DNA from: Erythrocercus mccallii
Taxonomy: Eukaryota > Chordata > Aves > Passeriformes > Dicruridae
Direction of reading: 5' to 3'
DNA length: 64,000 bases
NCBI GenBank assembly: GCA_013397435.1
Contig: VZRG01001042.1
Location: 72,963-136,962, forward strand
The translations under genes and the position numbers were made by a program. The notes below the pieces were generated by a model, which was not told the origin of the DNA, did no database searches, and saw nothing but the letters and a program-made list of their open reading frames with translations. Below are positions 23,601 through 38,600 of the stretch, one piece after another (positions within the stretch are counted from its first letter, which is position 1; every line of letters begins with the position of its first letter).

Positions 23601-26600
23601 TGGTTTTATGCTGGAACACTAAAAGCACATTTAGCCAAGCTATATGTGCTTCCTAAGAAGCAAAAATAAATGCATATCAATGCAAAGATTTTTATTACAG
23701 ACTGCAGAAAATGGCCTGTCCTCTAAAGATTACCATCCTGGCAGAGTGGTGTCAGAGTATGCACTACATGCCCTGAGTTTGAAAGGCTCACTAAAAAGGT
23801 TGTCACAGACATGCTGTTTTTTCAAGTATGAAATGAGTATCAGTGTTTAATTCTAAATTACATTAATTATGAGGTTATGCAACAATGGTTTCTCTGTATC
23901 TTTAAAAGTCAATTTTCAAACTATTACTGTAGAGATGTTTTAAAACAAAACCATACATTGCTTTTTCTGGCTTCCAAAATATATAAGGCACCACTTAAAA
24001 AGCACTGAAAACCACAACAATCTTATTTCTTGATTAAAAAAATCAAAAAGAAGATAAAAAAGGCTTCTTCTGATAAAGCATGCTGTTTTCTTTACCTGCC
24101 TAAAGTACAATACTGCTTCTTAAGTGAACCCCTGTTAAACTGGATAAGGGGAGAGCAGCCTGTGCATTACAACAAATCACCATGATGAAGCCTTCCTCGA
24201 CTGCTGTTAATATCTTGTGCAGTGCTCTGAACGTAACACACTTCATGCTTCACTAAATTCATCCTTTCACAGCAGCTCCTTCATTTTGGTTGACCATAAT
24301 CCTGTAAATCTTTCCCCCAAGCATACATGCTGACCTTCAGGCTACAAAAACTAACAGTCTTGGATATCCAAGTCAGCACTTCCAGAAATAGCCTCCTACA
24401 GAAGAAAAAACAAGTGAAATTGGTGTTGAATGTTCTGCTATTGACAATATTCACGATGGCACATGTACTCATGTTTAATTATACCGACACACAACTATAT
24501 GTATCTCCATATATTTCTATGTATCGATCTCTATATAAAAATTCAGCTGGCATTGTATTTTCTGTATCTCTGACAGCCAATTAAACTGTATGAATTCAAG
24601 ATTTCAGGCAGGCAAAAATAAGGAGGAACAAAGTCAGAGATGGGAAAACAATTAAACTCCTTAAGTCCACCTTCAAAGAGCAAAAGGGAGCGAGTTTAAC
24701 ATACCTACCCAAAGTATTTTTAGTCATGGCTACAGTTACACCAGGCTAAGTCCACCCAAAGGACAAAACCAGGGCCCATGCACATCTTCTGCATTCCACA
24801 CCATTTTCCTGTCTTACAACACTGTCAAACCTAATTTAATACTCTGAAGATTTTGCTTCCACATCCAACAGATGTTGGAAATTTAATGAAGCTTGTACTC
24901 CAGTGCAAAAAACTATTGGGAAGCAAGCATGGGGGTTTTGTTACCCTATTTTTTCTGTTAAATAAATTAATCCATTACTGTTTTGACAACCAAGCGTTGT
25001 AAACATTTGAATCTCCTTCTTCTCACATTGGTGAGATCACTGTGAGAGTTCTGCCACATTGTTGAAACATGGTTTTCCCTTGAACTACTACAAATTGTTC
25101 TCCATCTTAAAGATCTCTATACATCACTTCTAATCCAGAAACAACCAAGAATTCTCTGGAAGGAAGAAACTTGAAATTAGGAAATGAATGCACTGCTGCT
25201 TGGTGAGCTGGAATGTACTATGTTAATTCATGCTATTTCATACTATGGATTTGCTGCAGATAAAATGTAATTATGTGGATGAAGCTCAGCAGAGCCAGTT
25301 TTAGGCATAGCTTGATTAAAGATTGTTACAAGGCATTAGTATTTCGAGATAAAGGCACACAGAGGCATAAGTGGAAGATTCATACAGAGCCATCAGACAG
25401 TATCAGCAAGGACACTGGACATAAGATATTTTATTCTTAAGGTGTAATTAGTAAATGCAACACACACCACACCCCATGGCCTCCCCTCTCAGCCAGAAAG
25501 AAAACAAAGCCAAAAACCAATCAGAAATTACAACCTGCCTCTCTAAATTCTATGTAATCCCTAAAGACTGTGAGGTACCACATCAGCAGCACTCTGTAAA
25601 GAAAGCTCCACCAGTAATACTGAAAATTTTGAAATAATAAATACTGCAGTTAAATACTATAGTTTCTACTATTATTATGACAAAAAAATCAAATGAGCAG
25701 ATATACAAAAAATATTATACAAGGCTGGAAAGTCTATATATTTTCTACAGAGAGAAATCATTCCTCAGAAGTCTCTCAAGTCTTCCAAAGAACCAGTGAG
25801 ATTGTGTTTAAAAGTAATTTCATTAAGAAACACTTTCATTTTTAAAAAACTTTTAGTATTTATCCTTATAGAAATGGCTCTTTAAACAACTAAGCTGAAA
25901 TTTGATAAGGAAAAAGATTCTAATGAGGGTACATAACTTAAAAAAGGATGGAGTGGATGGGGAAAGGAGAGGGAATAAAAACTTTTCACAGTGGAGCAAA
26001 ATAACTACTGCATTCCTTAAGGTTTTGCAGAGACATGTCCTTAGGATGGGCTGGGAGGTGACAATGTTTGCAGACTGGTCTGGAACGTGACTGCAAAGCA
26101 TTGCAGACGGATCTCACAATTCTGAGCAATAAAGCAGCAGATGAACTCTAATATTAGTATGGCATGTGGGGAAAGAAACAGCCCTTGCTATAACTGTAGA
26201 AAGAGAAGCTCTAAATAGGCTATTTACACTCATGAAAGATTTTGGAATCATTATAGATGGTTTCCTGAAAACTACATCCTAAACAGCTGTTGAAAAGGCA
26301 AATATTAGAATCACTAGGAGAGTAATGGAAAACTGAGGTGTCCTTGTATCATTTATATTGCTCTTTGGCATTTATACCTGGAATAATCCAGTCTAGTCCT
26401 AATCTTCCCATTTCCAAAAGCACAAAAAGATAAAAAAATGCGTTAGGGCATGGAACTGTTTCCTTATTAGAAAAGTCAATACTGACAGCAGAGTATTCAG
26501 GAACTTACCCAACTACATTATCTCATAGACAGCAAAAAGAAAATGAATCAGAATGACCGAATTCTGCTCCAGCAGATCAACTGCATGCTCTGAGCCACCC

Positions 26601-29600
26601 ACCAAGCATTTAACATAAATGAATCCCTCAACATTAGAGTTCCGAGTAGCAGGTAACTGTGGAACTCACTATCACATGAAGTTACAAAGGCAAAAAAGTG
26701 AAAATTGATTAAAAATATTAAATTCCCAAGGACTGGTCCATCTATTTTATTAAATACCATGATCTTGTCCATATACAAATTTTGTTGAAGGATGTATTAA
26801 ATCACCTGCACCTGAAAGCCAAGAAGCATCATTCTACATTATTGTTTCCTTAGTAGATGCTACAAGACACTTTCAAAAACAGGTCATGGGCTAGACAGAC
26901 TTGAAGAACTGACAAACTGATATAAAGTAATAGTCTGAAAAGCTTACAGAGACAGAGATGTCACCTCTCTCACATCATACGAAAAAGTGATTGCCTGGGA
27001 TAAAGTGAGGAACAAGAAAAAGCTCAGGGAATGGGAGAAGTCTCCAGCTCTGGAAGTCCCAGCTAAAAGAGGTCACAGTTCTGTCCAAATGAAGCAACAC
27101 TTAGCATTGCTTGTAAGGAAAACAGTATGACATCATTCTTTTCCCAAAGCTCTTTTACTGCCTTCAAGGAAAGCAGTATTTAAAAAGATAACAGAGTCAC
27201 CATATACCATTCTCACCAGACAAACATGAGCCAAAAGAAGTCCCAGTATCTGTAATTAGGAAAATCCCTTCATGTTCCTATTTCCCTAAATTCTTTACCT
27301 CAAATCCTCTCTATTTATATATATTCTTCAGATCTGTAAAGATTTCAGGTGATTAAGAAGAAATACCAAAAACTGTTATCTAATGGTACTGAGAAAATAC
27401 TCTAAACCATTATTAGACTATGATTTAAAATTACTTATTAGATATTATATACCATACTTTCTCCAGAGTGTGACTGAAGCCTTTAGAGAACACTCATGGA
27501 AAAATAACATTTTCTGCAGTAGAAATTTTCTTTGCAATCTACTAGGTGTAACTGTGTTTTAGCCACAGCTGGAAAACAAAACAAATACCTACAACTGCAT
27601 TAAGCACTGTATGCTTCAGAATTAAAATCTGCATATGCTAAGCAAAAAGGTCTGCAGCAGTTGATCTGAGGGACAGGCTCTCAATTTTTATAAAGTTTAA
27701 TGTTTGAAAATATCCCAGTGAAATAAATCAGACAGAATCAGTCGAATTACCTTATTCACTCAGCATGTTATTTCAAGTGAGGCAAAGATTTCACAGCCTT
27801 TTAAACAAAAATGCTGCTTAACAAACATTACCAGAAAGTTATGTCATCCCTACCCATCTGCTGAATGCTGTGACCAAACATTAAAAACTCATGCTGTCTC
27901 TTTTTTCACAGACAAAAGTAGCATTTCCACAGGGAGGAAATGTGTGCAATGAAAAATCATACCTATATCTCAGAAGTCCAGAAGAGTGACACAATGGAGC
28001 ATGCATTTAATCTCAATTTAGTCCAAGCACCCCCATGACAGAAAGCATGACCAATGAGAATTTATTATTCTCTGCTGGCAGCATGCAGTGCTCAGTGGCT
28101 CAGTTAAGAAAAATGAAAAGCTCATCTCTGCAAAATCTAGCATCTTCCTTTCCAAGGTGGGCTCTTAATAGGCTCTCCAGAGATACAAACCATGCATTCA
28201 GGGCAAATTCACCTAAAACATTTTAAACATAATTACAGAATCATTTCATTTAAAGCTTCTTGGGATCTGGAGATGAAAGAGACTGCAGTCATTTTTAATA
28301 CATTCTGAATGTTCCCAGACATCCATCCATCAGTGTATTAATGCGGGAGTTTCATGAGCCTATAAATTCACAGTTCTGACCCAACTTCATTGTCTTAAAG
28401 AAAACCTATTCCACAAAAAATTACTATTTTCTAATACTGAAGTATTTGGATGAGTTCAAACACTTGATTTGATTAACAGTGTGGCAAATCCAAGCAAGGA
28501 AGGCTGGGACAGAGGAAATGGGAGCGGCGAGACACAAGGACTGATGGTTACGACTGCTGCCCCTTGAAACTGGGAAGGAGGCAAACCCCAAATTTTCCAG
28601 CTATAAGCAGATTAGCTGTGGCTCTCCAATTGCTGATAGTTTATCAGTGCAATCCTCAGACTCATAAATTCATTTATTGTTATGACCTGCACATCCTCCT
28701 TTTTCAAGATAGATACATTGGCAATTTAGAGAAATCTTCCTATTGCCAACAGAAGTAGTGGAACTCAATTTTGTTATGTGTTTAAGTGAAAAGTCAACTC
28801 ACTGAAACAGCTGGACTCCCCACAGAAACTTAAAATTGAGAAAAGTCCAAGACTTTACCTTGCTACAAACACCAGCTGGAACCTTCCAGGAGGAAGTGCA
28901 TGCACAAAACTCATGCATACACCACTGCTGACTGAGCTATCAGATCAGGTACATTACCTTTCAGCCTTATTTCTCTTCACAATTTTAAACCAATTAAGCT
29001 AATTCAAATCAACATGAAATAAAAGTTACAGAAAAGACACAGCTTCCCTTCCTGGCTTAATGCTATCATTAATGGCACACTCTTAAATCTTCACTTCATG
29101 CTGCATTAGTTTTAGTAGATCAGTGTCTAATTGGCATCAGTTAACTCAGTCAACTGACTGGAGTGAAATTTGCTGTTATGAATTAATCAGTACTTCTTAT
29201 TTCTTAGTCATTCAGTTGAGACACAGATTGAACTGTGTGAAAAGTAACTTTCAAGGACACATTATGTGACTTCAGTGCATCAACATATGGAAAGACAGTT
29301 CACAAAAAATGTCCCAAGACAGTGCCTAACTGTTTAACACATGCTAAATTACTCATGCAAGTGACACCATGTCTCTGAGTTATTATATCCAAATTATACA
29401 CAAAATAGCTTTGCTAGGGGAGCAAAAAAGTGAATAACTATAAAACCTTGGTAAATGAAGTGAGTAACTGAACATCAGTTTTGCTCTTGCTTCATTTTAA
29501 CAAAAGCAGAGATGGACCAAATGCTCCTCTCTCTAGCTTGTGGGTCTAAAATTCAGGAGAGTGCGGTTAATAAATACGCATTTTAGAGACTGAGTTCATA

Positions 29601-32600
29601 GTACTTTGCATATATCTGCTACCTTAAAAGATTTCAGGATGGGGATCCTGGTAATTGTTTAGTGAGTGCACTGCATTTATGTGTCAAACAACAGCTGTGC
29701 ACATTTGTAAACCCTCACTCACAGTGAAAAATCTGGACAATTGTTGGGGCCCAGGAGTCTCTCTCAGAGAAGAACTGGATCACAAAAATAGTGGAAGAGC
29801 AGTTTTTAAGTTGAAAGATATTAAATCACAGAGTGAGTCCCAACACAGTCAAGGAATAATTCTCAAAGACCAAATATTACAGAAAAACTGCTTTGGATTT
29901 GCTTCCAATAAGAGAAGCTCTGCAACACAGCAACAATAACAAAAATAACATACAGGATAAGGCAAGCTGGTCAATTAAATAAAACAACATAGGGAGAAAA
30001 AGTTATTGCATTTTATGTAAACTCTGAAAGAAACTGCACAATGCTAACTGCACAACAACAGACTTTGCAGATCTTTTATTTGCACAACAAACTTGGACAC
30101 AACAGTCAGCTTTACTCTAAATCCCTCTGTTTTGCTGTATGGGCAACATCAGATTCAAAACAAAGAAACACAACAGTCACCATGCACTAAAAAGTCTTAA
30201 TCAGCATCCTAAGTCAGCTTGTTTGTGCAGTTGGAACTTGCTGGTAAATGCAGAGCTTGAAAAACAAGCTCTCATGAAGAAGCACAGAGCTAACACAAAG
30301 AATTAATAGCCACCACAAAAGATGTTGCAAAGTAATCCAATTTATTACTCTCACAGCTCCACTGGAAACATGTAAAGGAAAAGCATTTACTATTGGAGAG
30401 CACACATTTAAACTCAGGATTCAAATTGCAAAACAAAGTAAAATGACATCACTTTAAAAAGGAAAAGAAAAATACTGCATGCAGTTGAAAGTAGATGAAG
30501 ACATTTGGAATAGACTGACTTCCATTTGTAACATGAACAAGATCATATCAAATGGTGATGCAGACTTAATGTTCATTCTGATGCCAGAATAGCTCCCATT
30601 TTTTTCCCCAAATCACTTTTTGTCAGAATCTCCTATTACTTAACACTGAACTAACAGGATGGCTGAAAATGTGTTCAGGCACATTACAATCAATAATTCA
30701 GATCCAAAAAAAGAAAATATATTTTTCAGTCTTCATATGATCTGATATTATGCCATTGTTTCACTCAGATACAGTGGCACATTTTTTTCGCTAAGCATTT
30801 ATCATGCAGGTGCATTGACAGCAAATTTCAGCTGTCACTGACCAGACCTGGAATTCTTTTCCAGCTCATCAGTGAATTTTGTCAGTCTGTGAACCACTAC
30901 ACAGATTTTTCTTTTTTTTTCAATTATAATAAAGCATATCATTTGTGATTATAGTGCTTGTATAATTATGCAGGAGAAAAACTTTCCATGCTTTCCATAA
31001 TTCCTAGGTAATTTAGGACAACCTACCTCATGGCCAGGACTATGTTAACTACAGTCAGCTGTCTTGGCTGTTGAGATCACATTGAAGAGCTGCTTTAATA
31101 CGACACAGTTTTGCTTTAACAGTATTTGAAACAGAGCTGTGTTTTAATTGCATCATAAATATATATATGACTTAGGATATCAACCAAGTTATTATTCACA
31201 GTTAGAAATATTTCTGAAATAAGAGAGCCTTTAAGTAGACAAATTCATGCCTTACCTTGTGAAAGGCACTGATTTGCCAGAGCAACCTGTCCAGAGTGTA
31301 GATACAGATTAAGACGTGTGAAGATACTGCTCAGAGATGGAATTGTAATGAAGCAGAAGGCAACACAAGCCTAAAGTAAATTTTAAAAAATTGAATAAAA
31401 TTCCTATCTTAGAGTTATAACAATCTTTACTGATTTAATATACAATTAGGAATCAAAATCTGTAAATCAGTTTTGGGAAAGATTTTCAGTACAAAGCAAG
31501 TATTAAGTGAAGCCCAAAATCAGCAATTTTAAATGTCTAATGAGTATTTCAATAATTTTAATTTTTTTTAAATTGCTACTATTACTAGATAAGCTCAAAA
31601 CTGACTCTGTATGACTGTAGCTCAAAGAGTTCCTCTCTCCTCAGATAACCACCTTGCAGCTTAAGACCAAAAGCTAAATAAAAAAGCAGATTAGTGTCCT
31701 CAGGGAGAAACCATCTGCCCAAGTGGTCAGAGCAGATGTAGCCCAGGTGCTGCAGACCTCTGGGCACAGCCCAAAGCCCTGCATGGAGCAAGGAGCCCCA
31801 GGCAGAGAGAAGCTGCCCAGTGCCAGCGCAGCCACCTTCTGCCCAGGACACCACACAGGTGCCATGAACTGGATGGAGACCACTGCACACACAAATAGCT
31901 TCCCACATGCAGATGGACACATCTTGGTTGCCACATTTCAGGTCAGAAGAAGGGAACACAAACAACCTGGATATCCTGTGATGGCCTGTGCACAGTTCAA
32001 AGCACATTTGACCATTTCTATATAGACTCAGAGGCACTAAAGCTGAAAGGAGCACCTTATTTGAAATTCAAATCCTGATTTCAGCATATCAGGACTGATA
32101 CTATGAGACAGAAGTTTGAATATATTTTATACCCCCATCTCCCGTTCTCTCTGTGACTGAGTTACATAGAAATTTGGTATTTTATTTCAAATATAATTTG
32201 AAAATCTGAGCTTTCCAGAATTCACGAACACCCCTCTGGTGAACTCTCCTTTGGAAAGGGAGTCAATCTTGCTCTTCTTTTTCAGCACAAAGCTGCTATT
32301 AGATGGTTTGGGTCTTTTTTTTTCTTCAACAGCAACATTTGTCTTTAGAGAGGAAAGACTGCTCATAACAAGAGAAAATGGGACTACAAAGAGTGTCAAA
32401 AAATACTAACATAGTGGTTTTGCAAAAATTATAAACTTAGCTGACAGCAGACAGCATTACCTGCAAAGAAAGCAGGCTCCGAGTTTATTAGTCAGACCTA
32501 CCCTGACAAATGCAGCAGTCTTTCTGGAATGATTTCCTTTCATCACCCTTCTGGTTTCCATTGCTAGTTGGTTCACAGACTACACACACAAAACAAAAGC

Positions 32601-35600
32601 AAACCATTAAGAAAAATGCACAGCCTCAGTGACAAATAACAACCTGCATGTTTCACTGCATGCATTTAGAGAATAGCCAGTGTCCAAAGGAACCCTGACA
32701 CAGTGTGTCCCCACTGTACTATTTACTTTGTGCTGGGAGAATTTTAGTGACTGTTCCTTAAAGCAAATATGACTCAATTTGTGAAAGTAGACTTGTTTTA
32801 TTCAAGCCTTTAGCTTATTCTTTCCTTCCCAGCTATAGTGCTGTCACCTCCTTGCTAGCATAAAAATCATGATTTCTAGCTAACACAGATTAAAAAACCA
32901 TAAACCAGAATAACAAAGGGATTTAAGGGAAGATACAATGTTGCTAAGGAATCAGATGCAGTTAATGCTCACCTGTGACTCAATACAGAAAAGAGATTAA
33001 CCTTCCCAATCATAGCAGGACTCTGCCTGGATCTGCAGCCAGACACAGCCTAATCTTTCCTAGATGGAGGATTATAGAAGAGGCAACCCAAATTCTGAAT
33101 GCACAGAAGTGCCATTTATTATATTTTACATGAAATCTCTTGCAAGATAGCCCATTTTCTTTGTTACCATGATACCATGCATGCCTGTCAAGCAAGAACT
33201 TCAGAGTGTTTAGGGGATAAAACCAGAGATGAGATCAAAGTTCACTGTATAAACACCTGATTAAAATACCTCAGACTTATTTTGCCATAGACCAATAATC
33301 TGAGCAGGGAACGGGAGAACTGCAAATATATCCTCATTTATTAAGGAAATGTAGATAAACTGTGGCTTACATGAATCAGCTGGACTAGAACAGGCTCCAG
33401 ATTGCAAAACATTGATCTGGCTTCAACATAGAAACTCAGTTGTTGTTCAAAGTCACGGCCAAATGAAACCTATAAAAGAAAAAAGGCCCCCAGACTTAAC
33501 CACTGTAGGCCTTAAATCTATGTAAAACTGCATGCAGATAAACCACAGATACTCCAAAGTCAAAATCCCTATATATTGCTAAGGAGAAAACTCAGCAATA
33601 AGAACAAATAGCAGTCAGAGAATTTCTGTTCTTTTAACTGTCTGCAATACTTGAGCTTCAAGGAAACATGAAAATTTTACTGTTTTGGTTGGGGTTTTTT
33701 GTTTTATTTTTGGGGTTTTTTTTGTCTATACTCCACATGATGGTCTACTTTACAGATCAGGTATTTTTCAAAAAAGCAATTTAAATCCTAGGTTTGTGAA
33801 GTGTTTTCAAAACTAGCAGAACTCTTGATTCTTTATGGGAGAGACAAAGGCTTGGTTTTGATCATACTTAGAAAGCAAGACAGAACACCCCAGAAAAACA
33901 GAAATACATTTGTGAATCTGTATTCAGATTCCTCTAATGTCTAGTTGATAAAGGGCCTCCAACAGAAAATAGCATTTTTCCTAATTAGATAAACCAGTAA
34001 GAAATGCAGGTTTTTCTTGAGTTTCGGTAATAAATACATGCTTATACAGTATGGCAAAAGCCTGTAACCTTGCATTCTGGCAGGAAAGAAGTCAAAAAAC
34101 AACCTTTGTGTGAGAACAACCCTCTTCCAACCCTGTAGATTTAAAAAAACCCAAGTGCTGTCAGCTAGAGTGTCTCAGCTGTCAATTAAAAGCAGAGCAT
34201 GAGGAACAGTCTCCAGGCAGTCTAGGTTTATGTATGCTGTTGCATTTTTTTTTTAATAGAAGTAAAGGTTGCATTATTTATTATTTCTCAAGACACATGC
34301 AAAAGGATTTTTTACAAAATTAGAATAAAATTTACATTTAATCCATACAGTGAAAGATCAAAGAAACTGCACCAGAAAACAAAGGATTGTTTCTCACATT
34401 ACAGACTGTCTTTGCTTTTCCTCTGTTTGTACAACTGCTGATTCTTGAGTCCTAGTCTCAAGAAAACTTACCCAAAAATATAAATTTTTCCACCAAAAAG
34501 ACTGACTGTAAGGATGACTGTAACAACTGCTTTTCCCTCCACATCTTAATGTGTGTTGGTTTAAATTCAGAACTAGTCATTCTGCTGCTATGGAATTTTT
34601 TTTCCCCCTAAACCAGGACTATCAAGACACATCAAATTTTGTTCAATGCAAGAAATCTCCGTAAAGGAAATTATACTATATAATCCTGCATGTAAAGCTT
34701 AAAAAAGCAAAACTACATTAGAATATTAATTAGGAAATTATTATAGCTGAAGAAAAAGCAACCATCCAGAGTAAATCCATAGAACTGCAACAAAGAACCA
34801 AGAGGACAAGTAGACACAGAACCTGTCAGCTCCATGTGAAATAAAGAACAGGCATTGAGAGTACATGGTTAGAGAATACAAAAAGCTTGAACAGTTCTCC
34901 CTAAAACACCCTGACATCTCAAAACCAACAGAGATCAACAAAAGATTTATTGGAATAAGAGTGAGGGATAGGTTAAACACTAATTTCAAGACAAAGCCCC
35001 TGAGGTTCTCCTGGGACTACTAATTTAATGATACAAATTATATTGTTTCTAAATTAGGATAAACAGACATAGAATAACAAAAAAGTCACACTTATTTTGT
35101 ATTTTTGAAAGCTGGTATTGGTTCCATTTAGAGCTAAGTAGTGGAATCTCCTTCACATAAACCACTGACCTCTCTGATGCTTCAGATGCTGTTTAACTGC
35201 TCTGTTTTACAGGAGATTCACAAAACTAGCAGAAAATATGATTAAACAAACAACATGTGTACTTTAAACTTTCATCTTGCACTGCATCAGCTTCAGCATT
35301 GTGTGACATTTCTTTGAACACAGACACTTATTTCACTGCCTGTGTTTTTCAGTGGTCAGAAGCAAGTCAGAGACTGGGCTTTGATTCAGCCACACGGGCA
35401 CCTGTTCCTCATGGAACACAAAAATCTGAGCTCTAAGGTGCACCCAACAGTTGCATACAATTGTCACTCACCATTTTGATGAAGCCATTTATCAGAGCTG
35501 CTAACATTCTTTTCTCATCCTCAAGTGTTAGTGCACTAGAAAAGAAAATTATTTGGTAAATTTTAGAGTATTGTTTATCCTGTTTATCTATAAAGGTTCA

Positions 35601-38600
35601 AATAATACATAATATTTTAGAAATTTTTCTGTATAAAACAAATTTTAATGTTATCACCAAGTCAGCCTTGAACCAAATTAAATTCCAGATTTAAAAAAAA
35701 GTAAAAATTGCTGAGTGTCTTTAGATTCTCTAAAAACTCAGACGTTGGCATGAGGAGAAGGAAGGTACACCAATGTTTTTTATTGTAGCAAACAAATGGC
35801 TTCAGTCTTGTGTTGCAACATGAGAACTCAAGTAAGAACTAAGTCTAAAAACCTAAAGAAATTAGTAAGTTTATTCTTAGAAGAAAGTTATCCTATTTAA
35901 GGAGTAAAACTTTTGAAATACCCTTTAAATATTATACAGTGTATAACAGTTTATTGTTTAGTTTGGGGTTTGTTTTGTTTAAGGTTTTCTGTTTTTACTA
36001 ACCTTGCCTCAGAATTTAAAAAATAATTAGCTTCACCTTGCTACAGTGCTGGTTTTCTTTGTGTTTTAGTAAGAACTGAACTAAACTGGTATGGAAAAAG
36101 GAGTTTCTTTTCAAAACTATCACAGGTATCTATTCTACACCAAGAGTCCAAAATCTGATTTGAAACAAATTTACATCACAAAAAACCCCAGTCAGTCAGA
36201 CCTGTTTCACTGCAAATGGATGAACAGAAAGTTAAATTACAATTAACTAATACAATTTAATCCCTTTAGTATTATATGCTTGGCTCCAGCTTTGACCTTT
36301 AGTATATCAGTTACCAATTTCCAACTCAGACACCAGATGGGAAGAGAACAATAGTTTTACTATACAAATTCAGTGAGGGAGGAAAGAAAACCTCAGCATG
36401 ATCAGCTCATTAGTGCATTGCCAATCAAAAGAGTCAACTGATGGCCTCTGAAAGGCTCAGAAGGCTTGTAATGAGATCTCCAGGTCAGTAACAGGTTTCC
36501 AGTTCAATTGTGAATCAGACCCCTACCAGTCTGAAGGCTGTTATCCTCCAACAGCTGTTACAGGGGTCAGCGAGCCCCACACAATGGGCTGGGAGTTTCC
36601 TGAACCAGGATGCAAAAACAGATGCGGGAGTTACTTAAAAATAACTGGAATTTATGATGATTTACCAAGAGATGTACAACCATCTTAGCTCAAGAAACTG
36701 CTGGTTTAAGGGATTTTAAAGGTCCCAGTAAACTGTCAAATTGTCTTAGCAAAATGTCAGAGCAAGCACCAAATATGGACTGCTATAAAATGCTTTATTT
36801 TTGTAATAAGCTGGTTTAGGTACAATATATTGTTCTAGTTGAAAGCTGAAGTAGCTTTTAGTGCAAAATACAGCCAAATAAGGTACTCTAACCCAAAATA
36901 AAGCACTCTAAGTGATATAAATTTGAACTACATGCTAAATCTGACCTCTTTATTGACAATAAATTTTGCATTTATGGCCTATCAAGGATGAGAAAGTTTT
37001 AAGTTCCTTTGCAGCATCTGCCATGCTAAGAGGCTCTGGGCTCAGAGTGGCAAGAGAGACTGTGCCCTTGCAATTCAACCCAAAACAGAAGGAAAAAATA
37101 GAAGGTTTGTCCGCTTGAGAGCTAGAATTTGCAGCATTGTGATCCTGACTCTGTTTTCAATCAGACACAGATTTCAGTGTGATTTGTACAAGTTACCTAC
37201 AAACCACAATGCTTTCCACACTGCACAACTGCTATTGAAACAGTGGAAGAGTACAACAGTGCACAGGAAATCCCCAACAACCTCAGTTCTCAAAGTCAAG
37301 GGCAAAATAGAAGAGGAGTAATTAAGGGAAAGATATAGATGGTCCAACAGCTTCTCAGTTCTAGCTTCCCCTATTGAAGTTCCTAGAGATCTCCCAGGTA
37401 ACCTTTTTAAGATTTCACATTCGTCTGTAATGGCTGAAAACAGTGACCCACAAAAAGGTATAATTGAGTATGGCAATCTGTGCTTTAGTAGCTACACATT
37501 CACTTGAATCTCAGAAATAACTTATTATTCACTATAACTCAAAGCTTACATTGGTTTCACTCTCAAAGCATTTTGAAGATTGGATTGGAAAGGGTCACTG
37601 GAAAACTACAAAACGGTTGCTACTTCCCTTTTAAAATTCTGCTTCAGTATTCAAAATACAGTAGTAATTAAAGAGCAAATGGTACGTGCTGCCACTTCAC
37701 TGCACAGCTCTGCCCTCAGCACTAATTGGATTCATGTCTTAATCCACCTTGACACAAACAGCCTCAGAAACATGAAACCAACTTCAGGCAGCCCAACTTC
37801 GCATAAATGAGAGTTCTTAGTAGAAGTTCATCTTACTTCACAGAATCATGCATCGTCTTACAGATATGCAGGAGAGCATTGAGTATAACAGGATCCTTTG
37901 TTGACTCCTGCTGATGCCTAGAAAGAGTTTTAGAAAAAGTGATGAAAATTCCTGCTCTGTCAAAATGGAAAACAGTGACTAGAGTAACACCCCTTTAATG
38001 CATCATTTCAATCACCAGGACTGTGCAGTATGACACTGCACCAATTTAAGTTCATTTGTGAACCACAGGAACACCAATGATCCCATGGTTAATATGTGTA
38101 CAATTGCAACAAATGCCAGCCAAGAAATATTATCTTAATATACACAGCTGCATTGCCAAGCCACTGACTCTGACTCCTTAAGGGACACAGCAAGGTGAAC
38201 ATGTGATACACTGAGGCAATCTAAGAACATCAAAACAAAACAATCCTGGATTTACCAAGATATAATATAATTTCTTAGCTACTTAGGGACAGACGGGAAG
38301 GATCAGTGTCAGGTTTAGATACAGAGGCACATGTGCAGTGCAGCTCCACTAAGATGATTAAGGGGCCACAGCATCTCTCATATGAGCAAAGCCAAGAGAG
38401 CTGGCCCTGTGTGCCCTAGGGGAGAGAAGGCTTGAGGGGCTCAGCAGTGAATATAAATACCTGAAGGGAAGATGAAAATGAGAAAAATGTTTCAAGAAAC
38501 CTGTTAGTTATTTGAAAAGAAAAGGACTGCTGGACTTTTAGAACAATTGAATATATTTTTGTTTTCTAAGTTAATTTTCCACTGTAGCAATACTCTCTAT

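Larger units (their letters stand above)
31371..35471 (-). other. VPS35L introns 23-25
   Basis: Intronic sequence around exons 25 and 24. A GC-richer patch at 31700-32000 carries frames on both strands without known similarity. A T/G-rich simple stretch lies at about 33681-33726. Confidence 0.5.

Noticed and set aside
24180..24232. Second C/D-like pair (ATGATGA then CTGA)
   Set aside because: Flanking bases do not form a stem, and it is on the strand opposite to the host gene VPS35L.
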